From positions 1-64,000 of the forward strand of contig BQMO01000002.1 of assembly GCA_022180725.1 (NCBI GenBank): 64,000 nucleotides of DNA. The letters are read 5' to 3'. A program made the translations under genes and the position numbers. The notes under the pieces were generated by a model. It was not told where the DNA came from. It saw only the letters and a list, made by a program, of their open reading frames with translations, and searched no databases. Shown here one piece after another: positions 1 to 9,412 of the stretch; position 1 is the first letter of the stretch, and every line of letters starts with the position of its first letter. The DNA is from Phycisphaerae bacterium. Lineage in GTDB: Bacteria; Planctomycetota; Phycisphaerae; Phycisphaerales; UBA1924.

Positions 1-95
1 GGGGGGATGTTGAGACTGAAGCACGTGGTGTGTTGTCAATCAATCGGCGGCGACCGAGATCTACACTCTTTCCCTACACGACGCTCTTCCGATCT
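1..95. other. Illumina adapter / artefactual contig end
   Basis: Positions 53-95 match the 3' 43 bases of the Illumina universal sequencing adapter, ending in CTCTTCCGATCT. Positions 1-52 are unlike the flanking genome (low GC, begins with a G run) and include a garbled version of the upstream adapter part. This is library-derived sequence joined to the contig. Genomic sequence appears to begin around position 96. Confidence 0.95.
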
Positions 96-244
96 CCCTT
101 CAGCAGGACCAGGAACCCGGGCGCCCCCAACATGTCCAACGCAGCACCCCTCGCCCGCTCCCGTGCAAATCAAGCGGTTGCTCGCGCCTGACCGATCCAT
201 ACCCCAACCGCTTCCGAATGCGTACCCTCTCTCGGAGCATCCCC

Positions 245-1705
245 ATGCCGTCCCGGAACTACATCCCCGTGCTCATCGCCAGCGCATCCCTTGCGCTGAC
301 CGCGTTTTCATTCGCCCAGGTACCCTCCACGCCCCCCTCGCTTCCGCCAGATGCCCAAGGCACGGTCGAGTTCGAGCAGGAGCCGTTCCGGCTCGACGCG
401 GTCGGGCTGACGCTCTTCCTGCCCCTGGGCAGCACCGCCGAGGCCGGCACCATGCCCGGCAAAACCACCGTCCGCGTCAAACCCGCCGACAACGCCTGGA
501 TCGCCAACATCCAGAACCCGCGCACGAGCAATCAGGACCTGACGGCCTCGAAAGTGCTCGAGGACATGGTCACCCAACTCCTCAAGCAATCCGGCGAGGT
601 CTACGAGCGTGGCCGGCCCGATCGCCCCCTCGGGTACCGCGGCGTGGTCCTGTTGCCCTCGGAGACCCGCGTCATCGACGGACGTCCCGCCCAGCGCGCG
701 TACGTCAAACTCCCCGCCGAGGGCTCCAGCGCGGCGATTGTCCGCGGGTACTACGTCTTTCAACTCTCCCCGGCCCAGTTCGTCACCTTCGAACTCATCA
801 CCACCGAGCCGGCGCTGACCAACGCCCGGCGCGATTTCGAGGCGATGGTCAGCAGCGCCCGATTCGAGGACCCCGCCAAGGCCAACGCCGACCGCTCGAC
901 CGCGATCCAGACCGGGCAGAAAATCCTCCAGCGCATCTCCGAGACGACGATGCGAGAGATCGTCGAGGCCGCCCCGGAGCGCTGGGAGCGACTCTTCCGC
1001 CCCAGCCCTACCGGCGCCAAGAAAGACGACGAAGAAATCGGCTACCGGCGCGTCCGCGCGAGCATCGGCCGCCGGGGCGACCTTGACCCGACGCGCAAGA
1101 ACCCCGGCCCGGGCGACCGTCAACCCGGCTACGTCGTGCGCCTCGACGCACGGTACCTCGACAAGTCCGGCGGCGTGGCCCGCACCATCGACTCCCAAGC
1201 CATTTACTTCTTGACCTTTGACCGTGAATCCGAGGCCTGGAACGTCCGCAACGCCATCCGCGCCGGCACGACCACCGACGTCGTCAGCGAGATCGGCGCC
1301 CGGCAGGGTGCTTCGATGACGGTGGAAATTACCCCCGCCAAAGGCGCCGGCCGCACCGTGCGCCCGCTGATCCAGGGTGACGGCTACATCAGCCGCGTCG
1401 AGTCCATGCTCCTCCCGCAGATCATGATGCGCGCCGGCATCACCGCCGAGGCCGGGTTCTACGCCTACCAGTCCGAGTCTGAAACCATCCGCCTCCGTCG
1501 TGACATCCTCGAGCAGCCGATCGACCGTCCCGGCATGTGGCGGCTTATCACGCGCTTCAGCGAAACACAACCCCCCCAGACCAGCGTCTACAACGCCGCG
1601 TTCGATCTCATCCGCTCCGAACTCCCCCGCGGGGTGGTGGCCGAGCCGATCACCCTCGAGGAACTGGGCGCGCTCTGGCGGGCCAAGGGCCTCCCGATGA
1701 AGTAA
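245..1705 (+). CDS. secreted protein of unknown function
   Basis: The protein is 486 aa with a clear N-terminal signal peptide: a short basic start, a hydrophobic stretch (IPVLIASASLALTAFSFA) and a likely cleavage before Gln-Val-Pro. I chose the ATG at 245 because it places the basic residues directly before the hydrophobic core; an upstream in-frame ATG at 218 is possible. A TACCCT hexamer at 223-228 would give a short leader. The mature part has no motif I recognise and no further membrane segment, so it is probably periplasmic or exported. The gap to ruvB is 42 nt, so cotranscription is possible. Confidence 0.75.
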   Translation: MPSRNYIPVLIASASLALTAFSFAQVPSTPPSLPPDAQGTVEFEQEPFRLDAVGLTLFLPLGSTAEAGTMPGKTTVRVKPADNAWIANIQNPRTSNQDLTASKVLEDMVTQLLKQSGEVYERGRPDRPLGYRGVVLLPSETRVIDGRPAQRAYVKLPAEGSSAAIVRGYYVFQLSPAQFVTFELITTEPALTNARRDFEAMVSSARFEDPAKANADRSTAIQTGQKILQRISETTMREIVEAAPERWERLFRPSPTGAKKDDEEIGYRRVRASIGRRGDLDPTRKNPGPGDRQPGYVVRLDARYLDKSGGVARTIDSQAIYFLTFDRESEAWNVRNAIRAGTTTDVVSEIGARQGASMTVEITPAKGAGRTVRPLIQGDGYISRVESMLLPQIMMRAGITAEAGFYAYQSESETIRLRRDILEQPIDRPGMWRLITRFSETQPPQTSVYNAAFDLIRSELPRGVVAEPITLEELGALWRAKGLPMK

Positions 1706-1747
1706 GTCCGTGCCCCGGCGCCGGAGGCACGGGGGGAAAGGCACCGC

Positions 1748-2785
<1,038 letters not shown>

Positions 2786-2810
2786 CCGCATCCGCTCCGC
2801 ACGCCGTTCG

Positions 2811-2816
2811 TACACT
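2811..2816 (+). promoter_or_regulatory. -10-like TACACT, leaderless promoter candidate
   Basis: TACACT lies 5 nt before the GTG at 2822. A transcript starting about 7 nt after it would begin at the start codon. Confidence 0.5.
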
Positions 2817-2821
2817 CCCGC

Positions 2822-4546
2822 GTGCTGATCCTCACCGTGATCCAAGGCCCCGACAAGGGCCGCAAGTTCGAACTCCCCGAGAACGAGCCGCAACTACTCG
2901 GCCGCTCCAGCGAAGCCCTCCCCATCTCCGACAACGCCGTCTCCCGGGCCCACGCCGAACTCACCCCGGACATGGGTGTCTGGTACATCCGCGATCTCAA
3001 CTCCCAGAACGGAACCTACGTCAACGGGGTCCGCCTCACCGAACGCACGCGCCTGCGACCGGGCGATCAGGTCCGCGTCGGGCAAACCCTCTTCGTCTTC
3101 GGCGTCACCGACGCCGGCGAAACCGAAGCCTCGCGCCTGGTCCGCCTCGCCGGCCCGGGCCGCGTCGATGCCTCCATCGAGCGCAGCCTCCCGAGTTACA
3201 CCCCCGTCGGGCTGCAACTGCCCGGCGGCAACGACGACTCGGTCATCCTCGCCGAGCCGGAACCCCGCGCCGCCGCCGTCGATCACCTCCGCGTCATCTA
3301 CCGCCTCTCCACCCTCATGACGCGCCCCATGGACCGCGACGCCCTCTGCGGCGCGGTCCTCGACCTCGTCTTCGCCGAGTTCCGCCCCCAGCGTGGCTGC
3401 ATCCTCCTGCGCCCCGAGGGTGAAGGCCCCGAGGCCGCCCCCGTGCCCGTGGCCTGCAAGTTTCGCGAACAGCCCCTCGACCCCGATGACGCGTCCATCA
3501 TCGTCAGCAAAACCATCCTCGCACACACGCTCTCCCGCGCCGAGGGCGTCCTCTCCAGCAACGCCATGCACGACCCGCGCTTCGCCAGCGGCGACAGCGT
3601 CCAGCGCCTGCACATCCGCTCGGCCATCTGCGCCCCCATCCGCTTCGGCGAGGTCACCTTCGGCGCCATCTACATCGACTCCTCCATCGCCAACTACACC
3701 TTCACCGCCGAGCAACTCGCCCTCATGAACGCCATCGGCCAGCACGTCGGCCTCGCCCTCGCCAACTCCGAGGCGCAGCGCCAGAAACTCCAGGCCGAAC
3801 GCCTCGCCGCCATCGGCGAGACCGTCGCCACGCTTTCGCACGCCATCAAGAACATGCTCCAGGGCCTGCGCGGCGGGGCCGACGTGGTTGACCTCGGGCT
3901 GTCCAAGGGTGACCTCCGGGTCGCCCGGGGCGGGTGGGAGATTCTCCACCGCAACCTCGCCCGCATCATCTCGCTCACCATGAACATGCTCGCCTTTTCG
4001 CGTCAGCGCCGCGTCGAGGTCGAGCTCGCCCGGCTCGATCCCACCGTCGAGGACTGCGTCCAACTCCTCGAAAGCCAGGCCAAGGCCAAGGGCGTCGCCC
4101 TCATCACCGACGTCGACCCCGAGATGCCCCCCGTCCCCATCGACCAGCCCCTCGTCCACCAGGCGCTCATGAACCTCATCGCCAACGCCATCGACGCCGC
4201 CCCGACCGCCACCGGCGCGGTCACCATCAAGGGCACCTACCGCCCCGCCGCCCCCGGGCACGCCGCCGAGGTCGAACTCACCGTCATCGACAACGGCCCG
4301 GGCATCCCCGCCGCCAAACAGCGATGGATCTTCGAGCCGTTTAACACCACCAAGGGCCTCAAGGGCACCGGGCTGGGCCTCGCCGTGGCCAAGCGCGTCG
4401 CCGAGGATCACGGCGGGCGCATCACCGTCGAATCCGCCGAAGGTCGGGGCGCGACGTTCCGCATGGTCCTGCCCGGCGACGCCGCCGGCGCGGGCGATCC
4501 CTCCGCCACCTCGCATTCGCGAAGCGGGCCGAGCATGAACCGCTAG
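2822..4546 (+). CDS. FHA-GAF sensor histidine kinase (soluble)
   Basis: This is a 574 aa cytosolic histidine kinase with no membrane segment. Domain order: FHA at about 1-95 (GRS, SRAH and NGT phosphothreonine-binding motifs), a linker, GAF at about 150-320, HisKA with the phospho-acceptor His in ATLSHAIKN, then an HATPase domain with N box (NLIANAIDAA), G1 (DNGPGIP) and G2 (GTGLGLAVAK). The FHA domain suggests the input or partner is a Ser/Thr-phosphorylated protein; the GAF ligand is unknown. No response regulator is adjacent. The start is GTG, placed 5 nt after a TACACT hexamer. The first residues MLILTVIQGPDKGRKF match a canonical FHA beginning, so the start is firm. Confidence 0.9.
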   Translation: MLILTVIQGPDKGRKFELPENEPQLLGRSSEALPISDNAVSRAHAELTPDMGVWYIRDLNSQNGTYVNGVRLTERTRLRPGDQVRVGQTLFVFGVTDAGETEASRLVRLAGPGRVDASIERSLPSYTPVGLQLPGGNDDSVILAEPEPRAAAVDHLRVIYRLSTLMTRPMDRDALCGAVLDLVFAEFRPQRGCILLRPEGEGPEAAPVPVACKFREQPLDPDDASIIVSKTILAHTLSRAEGVLSSNAMHDPRFASGDSVQRLHIRSAICAPIRFGEVTFGAIYIDSSIANYTFTAEQLALMNAIGQHVGLALANSEAQRQKLQAERLAAIGETVATLSHAIKNMLQGLRGGADVVDLGLSKGDLRVARGGWEILHRNLARIISLTMNMLAFSRQRRVEVELARLDPTVEDCVQLLESQAKAKGVALITDVDPEMPPVPIDQPLVHQALMNLIANAIDAAPTATGAVTIKGTYRPAAPGHAAEVELTVIDNGPGIPAAKQRWIFEPFNTTKGLKGTGLGLAVAKRVAEDHGGRITVESAEGRGATFRMVLPGDAAGAGDPSATSHSRSGPSMNR

Positions 4547-4558
4547 CGTGATCGGCAA

Positions 4559-5335
4559 CTACCGCCCGGCGCGCTCGCGACGCTTCTCCGGCGGCTCCAG
4601 CGCCTTCTGCGCCGCTTCATCGAGGTACAGAATGCACTGGCACGACCCGCACCGCGTCAGCGATCCCTTCGACAGCAGCCCGCTCACCGCCTCGATCGAG
4701 ATCGACATCTGACACGCCCCGCAGGTGTACTCGTGGCGCTTGCGGTCTTCCACCTGCACGGGCGCCATCGCATCATCCCCGTGGTTCTTCAGCAGGGTGT
4801 TGAGCAGCGAGAGCGCGTCCGCGGGCACGTCCGCCGCCAGCGTCTGCCGCTGGGCCTGCAACTCCGTCAGCCGCGTCTGGATTTCCGCCTGGCGTGCGTC
4901 CCGCTCCGTCACCGCCACCTTCCGCACTTGGTCGCGCGTCGCCCGCAGCGCCTCGATCTCCGCCAGCTGCTTGCGGACATCCTCGACCTTGGTCATCGCC
5001 TCCAGCGCCGCCGTCTCGGCCTTGCCCTGGTCCGTCTTCAGCGTGTTCATCTCCACAAGGAACGCCTGGTACTGCTTGGTCGTCTGCGCCTGATCCATCT
5101 GCCCGCGGATGGTCGTCATCCGCGCTTCCAGCCGCTTCGATTCCCCTTCCGCGTCCCCGGAGGCCGCCAGCAGCGATTTCACCTGCGATTCGAGCGCGGC
5201 CTTCTTCGCGTCAAGGGCGGCGAGCTCCTTGGTCTGCTCCGCCAGAAACCGCTCCGCGGAATCGAGCCGCCCGCGTAGTCCGCGCGCCTGTTTCTCGACC
5301 TGAAAGAGCCGCTCCAACTTCGCCGTAACGTTCAT
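4559..5335 (-). CDS. coiled-coil protein with C-terminal C4 zinc ribbon
   Basis: The 258 aa product is a long coiled coil (about residues 1-190, rich in Glu, Gln, Lys and Leu heptads) followed by a zinc ribbon with CGAC and CGSC knuckles. This is the architecture of the DUF164/CT398 family, proposed to link RNA or secretion components; the function here is unproven. I chose the ATG at 5335 because GGGGA sits 5-9 nt upstream and the coiled coil starts immediately; the longer reading frame has no better start. It ends 12 nt from the convergent histidine kinase. Confidence 0.85.
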   Translation of the reverse strand: MNVTAKLERLFQVEKQARGLRGRLDSAERFLAEQTKELAALDAKKAALESQVKSLLAASGDAEGESKRLEARMTTIRGQMDQAQTTKQYQAFLVEMNTLKTDQGKAETAALEAMTKVEDVRKQLAEIEALRATRDQVRKVAVTERDARQAEIQTRLTELQAQRQTLAADVPADALSLLNTLLKNHGDDAMAPVQVEDRKRHEYTCGACQMSISIEAVSGLLSKGSLTRCGSCQCILYLDEAAQKALEPPEKRRERAGR

Positions 5336-5370
5336 CCAGTTCCCCTTCGGCCGTCCGCACCGTCCCGCCA

Positions 5371-6297
5371 TTACTGTAGTAAGGCCGTCGCGCCCGGAGC
5401 GACCTTCCCCGAAAAGATTCCCGCTTCCGCGTACCACCGCAACAGCCAGTACGCCGCCGGCCCGACCAGCAGGGGCGAATCGATCACGTCCAGCACGCCC
5501 CCCATTCCCGGCACCGTCGCGCCGGAGTCCTTCATCCCCGCGTCACGCTTCAGGACGCTTTCCAGCAGGTCCCCCGCCTGCCCCACCACCGCAAAAACAA
5601 CCCCGGGGAACAACGCCCACCACACCCCCGGTATCGACATCCCATCGTCCTTCAAAAGCAGCCACATCCCGCCCGCGCTCACGCCCGCCGCCACCACCAC
5701 GCCCCCCGCCAACCCTTCCCACGTCTTCCCGGGGCTGAGCCACGGGATCATCTTGTGCTTTCCGATCGCCTTCCCCGTGAAGTACGCCCCAATGTCGCAC
5801 GACTTCGTCACCAACAACACCCACAGAAGTACCCACGCCGTCCCCTGCGTTCGAATCGCCAAAAGAAACCCAAACATCACGCCGAGGTATGCAAACGCAA
5901 AGAGCGCGCCCGCCACGCCCGACACGACCCCCTCGATCATCCGGTTTCGTATCAAGCAAACGGCCGACACCACCATCACCAGCACCGCACCCGTGGCCAT
6001 CCCCATCGCGGCGACCGCCGACCCCGCGTGCAACGCGAACACCCAACTCGCCAACCCGACCATCGCCGCGAACGCCGTCAGCCCGCGCGAAGCGCGCACA
6101 CCCTTCGCCACCAACACCGCCGTGACCTCGCGCGCCGCGAGCAACACCACCGCGATCATGACGAGCAGGATGACCCCGCCCGGCGGCACCCGGCCGGGCC
6201 ACGCCGGCAGCGCGGCCCCCTCGAACGCCTGATCCGCCCAGAGCCCCGCCACGAGCGCAGCGATCAGGATCGGTCCCATGATCAGCCGCTTACGCAT
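5371..6297 (-). CDS. cdsA: phosphatidate cytidylyltransferase
   Basis: CdsA makes CDP-diacylglycerol from phosphatidic acid and CTP at the inner membrane, the branch point for phospholipids. The 308 aa protein has about eight hydrophobic segments. The signature region is conserved: KSCDIGAYFTGKAIGKH, LSPGKTWEGLAGG, and near the C-terminus VGQAGDLLESVLKRDAGMKDSG with GMGGVLDVIDS. The ATG at 6297 gives an 8 bp overlap with the upstream uppS, consistent with translational coupling. The uppS-cdsA pairing is a common bacterial order. Confidence 0.94.
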   Translation of the reverse strand: MRKRLIMGPILIAALVAGLWADQAFEGAALPAWPGRVPPGGVILLVMIAVVLLAAREVTAVLVAKGVRASRGLTAFAAMVGLASWVFALHAGSAVAAMGMATGAVLVMVVSAVCLIRNRMIEGVVSGVAGALFAFAYLGVMFGFLLAIRTQGTAWVLLWVLLVTKSCDIGAYFTGKAIGKHKMIPWLSPGKTWEGLAGGVVVAAGVSAGGMWLLLKDDGMSIPGVWWALFPGVVFAVVGQAGDLLESVLKRDAGMKDSGATVPGMGGVLDVIDSPLLVGPAAYWLLRWYAEAGIFSGKVAPGATALLQ

Positions 6298-7132
6298 GGG
6301 ACGCCTCGTCCACCGCCCCGTACCGCCGCGTGCGCGACGCATACTCCCGGATCGCCGCGTCCAGGTCCGCGGCTCTGAAATCCGGCCACAGGGTCGGCGT
6401 CACCACGATCTCCGCGTACGACACCTGCCACAACAGAAAGTTGCTCAGCCGCATTTCGCCCGCCGTGCGGATCAGCAGGTCCGGGTCCGGCAACCCCGCC
6501 GTGTCGAGCCGTTCCGCCAAAACCGATTCGGTGATCTGCGCGGGCGTCAAGGCGCCCGCGGCCACCTCGCCGGCGAGCCGCCTGGCCGCCCCCACGATCT
6601 CGTCGCGCGACCCGTAGTTGATCGCCAGGCACAGGGTCGCCCGCGTGTTCGCCGCCGTCGCGCGTTCCACACGCTCGATGGCCTCCACCACCGGCGCGGG
6701 CAGCCCGTCGCGGCGTCCGATCACCCGGAAGCGAATCCCCTCCGACACCAGTTCGCGTTCCTCGCCCTCGAGGTACACGCGGCACAACTGCATCAGTGCC
6801 TCGACCTCCGCCGCCGGTCTTTTCCAGTTTTCCAGCGAGAAGGAGTACAGCGTAATGGCCTCCACGCCCAGGCGCCCCGCGTGCCGCACCACCGCGCGGA
6901 CCGTCGCCGCCCCGTTGCGATGCCCGAACTCGCGCGGAAATCCTCGCGCGGTGGCCCATCGTCCGTTCCCGTCCATGATGATCGCCACGTGCCGGGGAAG
7001 GCGTGCCGGATTCACGTCCGGCAGCAACCCGCGCGGGTCCGCGCCCGGGTTGCGAGCGCGGATGCGCTCCAGTGCGGCCTGTCCCGGGGCGTCCAAGTCG
7101 GCCTGTGTTGGTACGGTGTTCGCCACGGTCAT
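6290..7132 (-). CDS. uppS: isoprenyl transferase (undecaprenyl diphosphate synthase)
   Basis: This cis-prenyltransferase condenses IPP onto farnesyl diphosphate to make the lipid carrier for cell-wall and polysaccharide assembly. Motifs include HVAIIMDGNGRWA with the catalytic Asp, FGHRNGAATVR, TLYSFSLENWKRP, and the C-terminal DLLIRTAGEMRLSNFLLWQ plus YAEI region. The 280 aa length is normal with an N-terminal extension of about 45 residues. It lies 23 nt downstream of purA and overlaps cdsA. Confidence 0.96.
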   Translation of the reverse strand: MTVANTVPTQADLDAPGQAALERIRARNPGADPRGLLPDVNPARLPRHVAIIMDGNGRWATARGFPREFGHRNGAATVRAVVRHAGRLGVEAITLYSFSLENWKRPAAEVEALMQLCRVYLEGEERELVSEGIRFRVIGRRDGLPAPVVEAIERVERATAANTRATLCLAINYGSRDEIVGAARRLAGEVAAGALTPAQITESVLAERLDTAGLPDPDLLIRTAGEMRLSNFLLWQVSYAEIVVTPTLWPDFRAADLDAAIREYASRTRRYGAVDEASHA

Positions 7133-7155
7133 GCGCTGAGGTGCCGACTTCTCCG

Positions 7156-8526
7156 CTACCGGAACATCGTTTGCTCACGGTCCGGGCCGACCGACACGAT
7201 GTCCGCCGGGACCCCCACCGTTTCCTCGATGAACGCCACGTACCGCCGCGCCCCGGGCGACAGGTCCGACAGCGTCCGGCACGACGCGGGGTCGAGCCTG
7301 AACCCCTCGAACGTCGCGTACACAGGCTTCGCCCGCGCCAGGTCGTACGCGTCCGCCGGAAAGCGGTTCGTCCGCTCCCCATCGATCTCGTACGCCGTGC
7401 AGACGTGCACCGAGTCCATCCCGCCGAGCACATCCAGCATGGTCAACGCCAGCCCCGTCGCGCCGTTGACCATGGCGGCGTATCGCACGGCCACCAGGTC
7501 CAACCACCCCACGCGCCTCGGCCGGCCTGTCGTTGTTCCGAACTCGCGCCCACGCGTGCGAATCCCATCACCGACCGCGTCATGAAGTTCGGTCGGCATC
7601 GGCCCGGCCCCCACACGCGTCGAGTACGCCTTCATCACGCCCAGCACGCGCCCGACACGCCCCGGGGGCACCCCGGTGCCCGAGCCGATCCCCGCGGTCA
7701 CCACCGTGGACCCGGTGACGTACGGATACGTCCCGTGGTCCACGTCCAGCAGCGTGCCGTTGGCCCCCTCGAACAAGACCCGCTTCCCCGAATCGAGCAG
7801 ATCATGCAGGGCGTACGTCGTCTCGCGGATCATCGGCGCCAGCCGCCGCCCGATGGCCACGCCCGATTCGACAATCGCGTCGACGTCCAGGTCCTGCCCG
7901 GCCTGGTGCGCGGCGAAGAGAGGCTGTTTCAGCGTCAGCGCGACCCGCACGCGGTCCCGCAACACATCGGGACGCAGCAAATCACCCATCCGTACGGCGC
8001 TGGCGCGCTGCACCTTGTCGGCGTAGGCCGGGCCGATCCCGCGGCGCGTCGTCCCGATCTCCGACACCGGCGCCGGCGCATCGGGGCGATCCGCCCCGCT
8101 GGGCGTCCGTTCCGTCGCCGCCCGTTTCAGCAGGTCTTCGCGGAGCGCGTCCTCGGCCTTGTGGTACGGCAGCACCGCGTGCGCCCGGTTGGACACGATC
8201 AGCGACGAGGTATCGACCCCGCGCGTGGCGAGCGTCTCCAGTTCCTCGACCAGCTTCCACGGGTCCACCACCACGCCGTTCCCGATGATCGCCGCCTTGC
8301 CGGGATAGAGAATGCCCGACGGGATCAGGTGCAGCGAGTAGCGGGTCCCCTTGACCACCACCGAATGGCCCGCGTTGGCGCCGCCGTTGTACCTCACCAC
8401 CGCGTCGTGCTCCCGCGCGAGCAGATCGACCAGTTTTCCCTTGCCTTCATCCCCCCACTGCAACCCCACGACCGCCGTCGCCGCGGGGCGGTCCGAGAAT
8501 GACGGGGATGGCGCGGGTGCAGTCAT
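7156..8526 (-). CDS. purA: adenylosuccinate synthetase
   Basis: PurA converts IMP, aspartate and GTP into adenylosuccinate, the first committed step to AMP. The P-loop GDEGKGK is at residues 25-31 and the conserved GHS His is His54. RRGIGPAY and GANGTLLDVDHGTYPYVT are also intact. The 456 aa length is typical, with an insertion near residue 190. It heads the reverse block purA-uppS-cdsA. Upstream on its strand, GACGAT ends 5 nt before the ATG. Confidence 0.96.
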   Translation of the reverse strand: MTAPAPSPSFSDRPAATAVVGLQWGDEGKGKLVDLLAREHDAVVRYNGGANAGHSVVVKGTRYSLHLIPSGILYPGKAAIIGNGVVVDPWKLVEELETLATRGVDTSSLIVSNRAHAVLPYHKAEDALREDLLKRAATERTPSGADRPDAPAPVSEIGTTRRGIGPAYADKVQRASAVRMGDLLRPDVLRDRVRVALTLKQPLFAAHQAGQDLDVDAIVESGVAIGRRLAPMIRETTYALHDLLDSGKRVLFEGANGTLLDVDHGTYPYVTGSTVVTAGIGSGTGVPPGRVGRVLGVMKAYSTRVGAGPMPTELHDAVGDGIRTRGREFGTTTGRPRRVGWLDLVAVRYAAMVNGATGLALTMLDVLGGMDSVHVCTAYEIDGERTNRFPADAYDLARAKPVYATFEGFRLDPASCRTLSDLSPGARRYVAFIEETVGVPADIVSVGPDREQTMFR

Positions 8527-8625
8527 GGAGAATCGTCCGACGAGGCGTGGGGAACAGCGTAGCCGAAGACACCAAGCCGGGCGCTGTGGATAAAGCCCGG
8601 GGGCGATCTGGACGATGAACGTCCC

Positions 8626-8808
8626 ATGGCCGTGCCCAACGTCTGCATCATGTGCCCGAACCTGGTGTGCCGGAAGATCCTCTCGGTGCCCCCGGAGTGC
8701 CGCGGGAAGACCGTCCGCTGCAAGAACTGTGGCACGAACATCCGCGTTCCCGCCAAGGACGCCCCCGCCCCCGCGCCCGCCGACCCCAAGGCCAAGTCCG
8801 CGGCGTAG
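8626..8808 (+). CDS. small zinc-ribbon protein
   Basis: The 60 aa protein has two pairs of cysteines (CIMCPNLVC, then CRGKTVRCKNCG) followed by an Ala/Pro/Lys-rich tail. It resembles the small zinc-ribbon or MJ0042-type modules found in many planctomycete proteins, here standing alone. The coding bias matches the neighbours and the convergent FHA gene ends 17 nt away. Function is unknown; a metal-binding fold is all that can be inferred. Confidence 0.65.
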   Translation: MAVPNVCIMCPNLVCRKILSVPPECRGKTVRCKNCGTNIRVPAKDAPAPAPADPKAKSAA

Positions 8809-8825
8809 GCCCCGGCGGCACGACC

Positions 8826-9302
8826 CTACAACTTGGGCTGTTTCCGGAAGTCGTCCTCTTCGTTCAGAAAGTCGAAGTCGTCGACGCTGCTGTCATTGCT
8901 CGGGTCGTGCTTGGGCGGGGCCTTGCCGGGCTTCGCCGGTTTCGAGGACGGGGGCGGCGTTGATACTTGCCCGTCCTCCAGCACGTCGTCGGACTCGATC
9001 GCCGCGGGCCGGCCCTCGACTCGAACCACAAACACCAGATCGCCGACGGCGAGAAGATCGCCCGGCGCGAGGTCCGCCTGGCTCACGCGACGCTTGTTCA
9101 CGAACGTGCCATTGCTCGACCCGAGGTCGCGCACCGAGACCTGCCCGCCGTCCACGTGCACTTCGCAATGATGCCGCGAGATCGCACCGCTGGGGATGCG
9201 AATCTGGCAATCGGTCTGTCGCCCAATGACCTGCACGGGGCGACGAAGCGGAATCTCCGTCTGCTTCCCGTCCGGCGTCACAAGGACCAGCGACACGCTC
9301 AT
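8826..9302 (-). CDS. FHA domain protein
   Basis: The 158 aa protein starts with one FHA domain (about residues 1-100: VIGRQTDCQIRI, SRHHCEV and SNGTFVN phosphopeptide-binding motifs). It continues with a low-complexity Pro/Lys/Ser linker and an acidic tail ending DDFDFLNEEDDFRK. The ATG at 9302 is preceded by AAGGGGAAGG. It is probably an adaptor for Ser/Thr phosphorylation signalling, but no kinase is nearby to name as partner. A TATGAT hexamer on this strand (plus-strand 9361-9366) would give a leader of about 50 nt. Confidence 0.88.
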   Translation of the reverse strand: MSVSLVLVTPDGKQTEIPLRRPVQVIGRQTDCQIRIPSGAISRHHCEVHVDGGQVSVRDLGSSNGTFVNKRRVSQADLAPGDLLAVGDLVFVVRVEGRPAAIESDDVLEDGQVSTPPPSSKPAKPGKAPPKHDPSNDSSVDDFDFLNEEDDFRKQPKL

Positions 9303-9401
9303 GGGCCTTCCCCTTGCCACCCGGCGACCCGCCCCCCGCGGACGATCGCCTTGGTAAAACATCATAGCGGATTGCCGGCGTGCAGGGTGGGGCGCACTCC
9401 C

Positions 9402-9407
9402 TACGCT
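9402..9407 (+). promoter_or_regulatory. -10-like TACGCT before hemW
   Basis: TACGCT ends 5 nt before the GTG at 9413 and decides the start I give for hemW. Confidence 0.5.
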
Positions 9408-9412
9408 GCCGC

